Shown here one piece after another: positions 59,196 through 64,000 of a stretch of DNA of 64,000 nucleotides. The translations under genes were made by a program, and so were the position numbers. This DNA is from DATAUD01 sp036501665 (GTDB taxonomy: Bacteria; Verrucomicrobiota; Verrucomicrobiia; Limisphaerales; Palsa-1400), in contig DASXZW010000078.1 of NCBI GenBank assembly GCA_036501665.1, positions 1-64,000 on the forward strand, in the 5' to 3' direction. The notes under the pieces are model-generated. The model saw only the letters and a program-made list of their open reading frames with translations. It searched no databases and was not told the origin of the DNA. How positions within the stretch are numbered: the stretch's first letter is position 1; each line of letters begins with the position of its first letter.

Positions 59196-60581
59196 ATGAT
59201 AAAAAGCCAATCATCAGCCCGTCGCGGCATAGTTGCGGCAACCATGGCCGTTGCGTTTTACGGCGCGGCGCCCGGGGCTCTTGAAGCGCAAGATTCAAAT
59301 TCGCAAAATCAATCCGCTCCCGCTCCGCAAACCACCAATATAGTTTCGACTCCGCAAAATCAGCGTTTTAACTGGCATGTGCAGAATACGGATATCGTCC
59401 AAGCCGATCCGGGATTTTCATCAAAGTATTCAGGTCCCGCCAGTTTGAGCAGTGGCGGGGAAACCAGGGAAACGGTTTCATTGGATTTATTCCTCGGACT
59501 TCGCTTGTGGACCGGCGCGGAATTTCATGTTGACGGCCTTGTCTGGCAAGGATTTGGCCTCAGCAAGACTGAAGGAATCGAGGCTTTCCCGAACGGCGAA
59601 GCTTACCGCCTGGGCACAAAAGTTCCCAACATCGCATTGGCGCGGGCATTCATCCGGCAAACCTTTAACCTCGGCGGCGAATCGGAAAGCATTCCTGACG
59701 ATCAACTGACGCTGGCGGGCAAACAAGATATTTCCCGGATCACCATCACATTGGGCGAATTAAGCACAATCGATGTTTTTGACAACAATACTTATGCCCA
59801 CGACCCCCGCACACAATTCATGAATTGGGCTTTGGTCGGAAACGAAGCCTGGGATTACCCCGCTGACAGCATCGGTTACACCTCCGGCATCACCATTGAA
59901 TTGAATCAGCCAAAGTGGGCACTTCGGTATGGATTCTTCCAGGTCCCGCGCGTTTCCAACGGCATGGCCATCGACGGGCGCTATTTCGTGGCATGGGGCA
60001 TGGTTACGGAACTGGAGCGGCGCTGGGCAATTAAGAATCACCCGGGAGTAATCCGGTTGTTGACTTATCTCAATGAGGCCCACATGGGTTCCTACGAGGA
60101 CGCGCTTTCCGCCTCCGGCCTGGACATTACGCAATCCCGCGCGGACCGTGTCAAATATGGTTTTTGCCTGAATTGGGAACAGGAAATTATTACCAATATC
60201 GGCCTTTTTTCTCGCGTCGGCTGGAGTGACGGCCACACCGAAGCCTGGATGTATTCCGACGTCGATCAATCGGCCTCAGCAGGCACAAGCATCAAAGGCG
60301 GATTCTGGCATCGACCAAACGACACTGTTGGCTTGGCGGGTGTGATCAACGGAATTTCCCGTGAGCATAAGGAATTTCTCGAAGCTGGCGGCGTCGGAAT
60401 TCTTGCGGGCGACGGTGCGCTCAATTACGGATTGGAGCGGACAATGGAAACTTATTACGATTGCGCGATTCTGGAAAACCTCCACGCTTCGCTGGATTAT
60501 CAACTCGTGATCAACCCTGCTTTCAACAAAGATCGCGGCCCTGTCTCCATTTTCGGCGCGCGCCTTCATTGGGAATACTAA
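59196..60581 (+). CDS. OprB-family carbohydrate-selective porin
   Basis: The protein has 461 residues from ATG 59196. A long leader (GIVAATMAVAFYGAAPGALEAQ) is followed by a Gln/Asn/Pro-rich linker, then FNWHVQNTDIVQADPGFSSKYSGPASLSS, the family start. A barrel of alternating strands ends FGARLHWEY. OprB porins let sugars diffuse across the outer membrane. Family motifs are LFLGLRLWTGAEFHVDGLVWQGFGLS, ARAFIRQTFN and GVGILAGDGALNYGLERTMETYYDC. It stands alone between uvrB and folC-HAD. No regulator or catabolic gene is adjacent. Confidence 0.87.
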   Translation: MIKSQSSARRGIVAATMAVAFYGAAPGALEAQDSNSQNQSAPAPQTTNIVSTPQNQRFNWHVQNTDIVQADPGFSSKYSGPASLSSGGETRETVSLDLFLGLRLWTGAEFHVDGLVWQGFGLSKTEGIEAFPNGEAYRLGTKVPNIALARAFIRQTFNLGGESESIPDDQLTLAGKQDISRITITLGELSTIDVFDNNTYAHDPRTQFMNWALVGNEAWDYPADSIGYTSGITIELNQPKWALRYGFFQVPRVSNGMAIDGRYFVAWGMVTELERRWAIKNHPGVIRLLTYLNEAHMGSYEDALSASGLDITQSRADRVKYGFCLNWEQEIITNIGLFSRVGWSDGHTEAWMYSDVDQSASAGTSIKGGFWHRPNDTVGLAGVINGISREHKEFLEAGGVGILAGDGALNYGLERTMETYYDCAILENLHASLDYQLVINPAFNKDRGPVSIFGARLHWEY

Positions 60582-60677
60582 CCAATTTGTAGCGCCGCGC
60601 TGGCCTCTCCTTGGGAAATTGCATTGCCGTCAAACTTCATTATTCTGGCTTAGTTACGCGGCTAACCGCGAGACAAA

Positions 60678-62588
60678 ATGACATATTCCGAGGCGATCCA
60701 ATTTCTTTACGATCTTCAATTCTTTGGAATGAAGCTCGGGCTGGAGACACCGCGGCGGTTGGCTGCCGCGCTCGGAAATCCCGACCTCCAACTGCGTTTC
60801 ATCCACGTCGCGGGCACAAATGGCAAAGGATCAACATGCGCGATGCTCGAGAGCATTTATCGCGCGGCGGGCCTGCGCGTCGGGCTGTTTACTTCGCCTC
60901 ATCTCGTCTCATTTTCCGAACGAATCCAGGTCAACCGCCAGCCCATCAGCCGCGAAGATGTTTCCCGGCTTACCGAGCGGATTTTCGATGTCATCCAAGG
61001 TTTCGGCGAACAATCGCATCCCACTTTTTTTGAAGCGGTCACCGCGATGGCACTCGTTTATTTCGCCGAGCAAAAATGCGATCTGGTTATCTGGGAGACC
61101 GGTCTTGGAGGTCGTCTCGACGCCACCAATATCGTCACGCCGCTTGCCAGCGTCATCACCAATATCCAGTTGGACCACCAAAAATGGCTCGGAAACACCA
61201 TCGCAGAAATCGCCGCAGAAAAAGCCGGTATCATCAAGCTTGGCGTTTCAATTCTCACAAGCGCTGATGACGCGACCGCTCTGAGCGTCATCTCCGAAAC
61301 AGCGCATCGCCTACAAGCACCATTAACTGTCGTATCTAAGAACGACCAAACCATCGAGTTGTCCTTAATTGGCGAGCACCAACAAATCAACGCCGCTCTT
61401 GCAACTGCCGCTGTCCGTTGCCTCTCGTCCCAAATCCAGGTTTCAGATTCAGCCATCGAAGAAGGCTTGCGCACTACGCGTTGGCCAGGCCGTTTCGACA
61501 TTCTGAACCGTCCAAACGGTAGCGTCTTTGTTTTGGACGGCGCACACAATCCCGCCGGCGCAGAAACACTGGCAGGCGCATTGCAAATCCGTTTCCCAGG
61601 CAAACGCCCGACTTTGCTGTTGGGGACGATGTCCGACAAAGATTGCGCCGGAATTTGTGCCATACTTGCTCCATTGGCAGCGCGAATTTTCATTACTCCA
61701 ATTCCCGGAGAACGCGGCGCGGACCCGCAAATCTTGGCGAACTTGTGCCGCGCTGCCAACAGCGCTGCCTCAATCACGATTTGTTCCAGCGCCACGGATG
61801 CCGTCCACCGCGCGGATAAGGAACCGTTTGTCGTCATCGCAGGGTCGCTTCGCTTAATCGGTGAAGCAATGATCGCACTCGGGCTTGCCCAATCAGAAGA
61901 CGAAGCGGGTTTGAACGACTACATAACGACTTATGATTGGTCCTCAATTCGCGCCGTCACTTTTGATGTCGGCGGAACGTTGATTGAACCGTGGCCTTCG
62001 GTAGGCAACGTCTATTCTCAAATTGCAAAACGTCACGGCATCAACGTCTCGGCGGAACAGCTCGACAAGCAGTTTATCGCCGCATGGAAAGCCAGGTCCA
62101 ATTTTGGTTACAGCATGTCAGACTGGTCGGATTTGGTAACTCAAACGTTCGCCGGGCTTGCTCCGAATCCGCCGAGCGAAGCATTGTTTTCTGACCTTTA
62201 CCAACATTTCGCAACCGCCGCTCCGTGGAGGATATTCGAAGACACCCTGCCCTGTCTCGAAGGACTTCGTCGGCGCGGCGTGAAGCTGGGGATCATTTCC
62301 AATTGGGACAATCGTTTGCGTCCCCTCCTGCGCGCTCTCAATCTGGAACAGTATTTTGGAGTTATCGTGGTTTCAGGAGAAACAGGCAAACATAAGCCTG
62401 ACGCGAAAATTTTTGAATTGGCCGCCGAGCAATTGGGTGTGCCTGCGTCTTCTATCCTCCATGTGGGCGACAGTTCATTGGAAGATTACAACGGCGCCCG
62501 CAATGCTGGATTGCAATCCGTTTTGGTAAAAAGATCCGAGTCCGCCGCTAAAAACTCGATACCCTCACTTACCGCCCTGATTAGGTGA
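60678..62588 (+). CDS. folC: FolC (dihydrofolate/folylpolyglutamate synthase) fused to a HAD-family phosphatase
   Basis: The protein has 636 residues. Residues 1-~410 are a complete FolC: P-loop GTNGKGST (46-53), WETGLGGRLDATNIV, LDHQKWLGNTIAEIAAEKAGIIK and DGAHNP (~288). Residues ~420-636 are a HAD hydrolase of the HDHD3/DREG-2 type: motif I FDVGGTLIEP with Asp430 but Gly where the second Asp of DxD is usual, motif II IISNWDNR, the Lys in KHKPDAKIF, and motif IV GDSSLED (597-603). FolC adds glutamate to dihydropteroate and folates. A linked phosphatase could act on an upstream pterin phosphate, which is inference. The frame is continuous and the linker LNDYITTYDWSS is smooth. Confidence 0.9.
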   Translation: MTYSEAIQFLYDLQFFGMKLGLETPRRLAAALGNPDLQLRFIHVAGTNGKGSTCAMLESIYRAAGLRVGLFTSPHLVSFSERIQVNRQPISREDVSRLTERIFDVIQGFGEQSHPTFFEAVTAMALVYFAEQKCDLVIWETGLGGRLDATNIVTPLASVITNIQLDHQKWLGNTIAEIAAEKAGIIKLGVSILTSADDATALSVISETAHRLQAPLTVVSKNDQTIELSLIGEHQQINAALATAAVRCLSSQIQVSDSAIEEGLRTTRWPGRFDILNRPNGSVFVLDGAHNPAGAETLAGALQIRFPGKRPTLLLGTMSDKDCAGICAILAPLAARIFITPIPGERGADPQILANLCRAANSAASITICSSATDAVHRADKEPFVVIAGSLRLIGEAMIALGLAQSEDEAGLNDYITTYDWSSIRAVTFDVGGTLIEPWPSVGNVYSQIAKRHGINVSAEQLDKQFIAAWKARSNFGYSMSDWSDLVTQTFAGLAPNPPSEALFSDLYQHFATAAPWRIFEDTLPCLEGLRRRGVKLGIISNWDNRLRPLLRALNLEQYFGVIVVSGETGKHKPDAKIFELAAEQLGVPASSILHVGDSSLEDYNGARNAGLQSVLVKRSESAAKNSIPSLTALIR

Positions 62589-62596
62589 ATTCACCT
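62583..62596. repeat. Perfect palindrome over the folC stop
   Basis: AGGTGAATTCACCT is a perfect 14-base palindrome that includes the folC stop codon. It may be part of a terminator or a binding site for control of sdhC, whose promoter follows 35 bases on. Confidence 0.4.
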
Positions 62597-62630
62597 ATGT
62601 CCAAGGTCTCCTAATACCTGTCTTCGCTTA

Positions 62631-62659
62631 TTGACGGTGACGCCAAAGCATCATTAGAT
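62631..62659 (+). promoter_or_regulatory. Candidate promoter for the sdh operon
   Basis: TTGACG (62631-62636), a 17-base spacer, then TTAGAT (62654-62659). It lies 36 bases before the sdhC ATG, with the expected orientation. Confidence 0.5.
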
Positions 62660-62694
62660 TTACTGAATTAGATGGAACTGCGGCGCGCAATATA

Positions 62695-63399
62695 ATGATA
62701 ACTCTTCTACGCAACCTTTTCTGCTCGTCTTTGGGCAAAAAGTACCTGATGGCGGGGAGCGGCGCGGTTTTGTTCCTATTTGTCATCGGCCACCTCGCCG
62801 GTAATTTGCAGGTTTTTCTTGGCGCGGAAGCGATTAACCGCTACGGCGACTTGCTCCAAACCAACATCGAATTGCTCTGGCCGGTGCGAATTGCACTGCT
62901 TTGCATTATTATCATCCACATTTGGTCGGCGACGAAACTAACGCTTGAAAATCGCGCCGCGCGCCCGACAGGTTATCAGCAATGGAACCCAACCGCCGCC
63001 AGTTACGCCTCGCGCACAATGATGTACAGCGGCGTCATCGTCGCCATCTTCATCGTTTATCACCTTCTTCATTTCACGGCGATGGTCCAGGCCGTCAATT
63101 TTACGGGAAAGGATTTTGATTCGCGCCCCGAATTTTTCGATGCCAAAGGCCGGCACGACATTTACCGTATGATGATCGCCGGATTCAGTGTCTGGTACGT
63201 TTCACTTTTCTATATCCTCGGCGTGGGTCTCCTTTGTCTGCACCTGAGCCACGGCGTCAGCGCGATGTTCCAATCGTTGGGCTGGAAAAGTCGGGGTTAC
63301 GGCCCTTGTCTTGATCGGGCAGCCAGGTGGGGCTCGGCGCTGATTTTCATCGGTTACGCCTCCATTCCCATTTCCATTTTGTGCGGGTTGATAAAATGA
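62695..63399 (+). CDS. sdhC: Succinate dehydrogenase cytochrome b558 subunit
   Basis: The protein has 234 residues and about five membrane helices (GSGAVLFLFVIGHLAGNLQVF; IALLCIIIIHIWSATKL; MYSGVIVAIFIVYHLLHFTAMV; SLFYILGVGLLCLHLSHGVSAMF; ALIFIGYASIPISILCGLI). His residues within the helices (GHLAGN, IIHIW, YHLLH, LHLSHG) are the predicted ligands for two b haems, as in the type-B fused membrane anchor of Bacteroidota and Verrucomicrobiota. It transfers electrons between quinone and the SdhAB catalytic head. The stop overlaps the sdhA start by ATGA. Confidence 0.94.
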   Translation: MITLLRNLFCSSLGKKYLMAGSGAVLFLFVIGHLAGNLQVFLGAEAINRYGDLLQTNIELLWPVRIALLCIIIIHIWSATKLTLENRAARPTGYQQWNPTAASYASRTMMYSGVIVAIFIVYHLLHFTAMVQAVNFTGKDFDSRPEFFDAKGRHDIYRMMIAGFSVWYVSLFYILGVGLLCLHLSHGVSAMFQSLGWKSRGYGPCLDRAARWGSALIFIGYASIPISILCGLIK

Positions 63400-64000
63400 A
63401 ACTCGACTCAAAAATTCCACCCGGCCCAATCGCAAAAAAATGGGACCAGCACAAGTTCGACCTCAAACTGGTCAACCCCGCCAACAAACGGAAATTCGAC
63501 GTGATTGTCGTTGGCTCCGGTTTGGGCGGGGCAGCTGCCTCCGCGACGCTTGCGGAACTGGGTTACAACGTCAAATGCTTTTGCTATCAGGACAGCCCAC
63601 GTCGCGCCCATAGCATTGCCGCGCAAGGCGGGATCAACGCGGCCAAGAATTACCAGAACGACGGCGACAGCGTTTACCGCCTCTTTTACGACACGGTCAA
63701 GGGCGGCGATTTCCGCGCCCGCGAAGCGAACGTTTATCGCCTCGCGCAAGTGAGCGTTAATATTATTGACCAATGCGTCGCGCAGGGCGTTCCGTTTGCC
63801 CGCGAATACGGCGGCCTTCTGGCGAACCGCTCTTTCGGCGGCGCGCAGGTTTCGCGAACTTTTTACGCGCGTGGGCAGACCGGGCAGCAATTGCTGTTGG
63901 GGGCCTATCAGGCATTGTCGCGACAAATCGGCCTCGGCAAAGTAAAAATGTTCCCGCGCACGGAAATGCTCGATCTGGTGCTGGTCAATGGTCATGCGAA
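63396..64000 (+). CDS. sdhA: Succinate dehydrogenase flavoprotein subunit, N-terminal part (cut by window edge)
   Basis: About 200 residues are present before the edge. FAD-binding strand FDVIVVGSGLGGAAASATLAE is followed by SPRRAHSIAAQGGINAAKNY, where the His of RAHSIAAQGG is the covalent FAD attachment site. Then come DSVYRLFYDTVKGGDFRAREANVYRLA and VPFAREYGGLLANRSFGGAQVSRTFYARGQTGQQ, typical of the longer SdhA/FrdA form. It starts at ATG 63396, inside the sdhC stop, so it is coupled. The rest, and sdhB, should follow to the right. Confidence 0.95.
   Translation, partial: MKLDSKIPPGPIAKKWDQHKFDLKLVNPANKRKFDVIVVGSGLGGAAASATLAELGYNVKCFCYQDSPRRAHSIAAQGGINAAKNYQNDGDSVYRLFYDTVKGGDFRAREANVYRLAQVSVNIIDQCVAQGVPFAREYGGLLANRSFGGAQVSRTFYARGQTGQQLLLGAYQALSRQIGLGKVKMFPRTEMLDLVLVNGHA

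Noticed and set aside
1..64000. tRNA, rRNA, tmRNA, RNase P RNA or CRISPR array
   Set aside because: No T-loop consensus with acceptor stem, no rRNA-like conserved blocks and no regularly spaced repeats of CRISPR length were found by eye.

Overview
The window looks like a chromosomal stretch from a Verrucomicrobiota bacterium, probably a soil or sediment member of the Pedosphaera/Limisphaerales side. The evidence is gene content, not an alignment. It has a pseudopilin of the GFTLIE + H-X9-DG type, a Tat-exported Gfo/Idh/MocA oxidoreductase, a PQQ-type beta-propeller protein starting ADWPQFLGP after its signal peptide, ECF sigma factors with long C-terminal extensions, large secreted beta-helix proteins, a cytochrome b558-type SdhC, and an outer membrane with LptD, OprB and TonB receptors. 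Many starts lack a clear Shine-Dalgarno. I see no rRNA, tRNA or CRISPR array.

Layout. 1-243 is the end of an ISL3-like insertion sequence. 464-6884 holds an acyltransferase, a giant secreted beta-helix protein, a pseudopilin and a membrane-anchored protein. 6957-10581 holds a nitroreductase-like protein, an ECF sigma/anti-sigma pair and an exported phosphatase with a cytochrome c'-like tail. 10737-13409 is a single frame joining a HupE/UreJ nickel-cobalt permease to a TonB-dependent receptor. 13543-21820 has an RlmI-like methyltransferase, three overlapping CNNM/CorC-type membrane genes, an ABC-2 permease carrying an RCC1-like domain, and a small-protein/nucleotidyltransferase pair. 21862-25452 is a MarR-controlled divergon (DsbA-like, phosphatase, MarR versus ClC transporter). 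25558-33525 has an oxidoreductase, a receiver-PAS protein, a TPR/ATP-grasp protein, an ECF-HEAT protein and a secreted S1C protease.

33748-43800 contains priA, a degenerate kinase, a ruvX-truA-trmL operon and three exported hydrolase/propeller proteins. 43801-45186 is a repeat-bearing spacer followed by a UPF0175/PIN toxin-antitoxin pair. 45293-53147 has lptD, a MidA-like methyltransferase and a packed pilT-pilU-receiver-tlyA-nadK run. 53304-54387 is a visibly A+T-richer pair (small protein + HNH nuclease). 54484-62588 has a LacI regulator, an Smr protein, uvrB, an OprB porin and a folC-HAD fusion. The window closes inside an sdhCA operon.

The strongest novelty candidates are protein fusions. 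The HupE-TonB receptor frame is topologically consistent with a signal-peptidase-processed polyprotein. The exported Cys-phosphatase carries a C-terminal haem motif. FolC is fused to a HAD phosphatase that could supply a missing folate step. An ABC-2 permease carries an RCC1 domain. Several intergenic signals also stand out: 10-bp phased repeats, operator-like repeats before marR/clC, lacI and the toxin-antitoxin pair, and a three-tier hairpin before the HupE fusion. I found no island that I can confidently call a wholly new multi-gene system.
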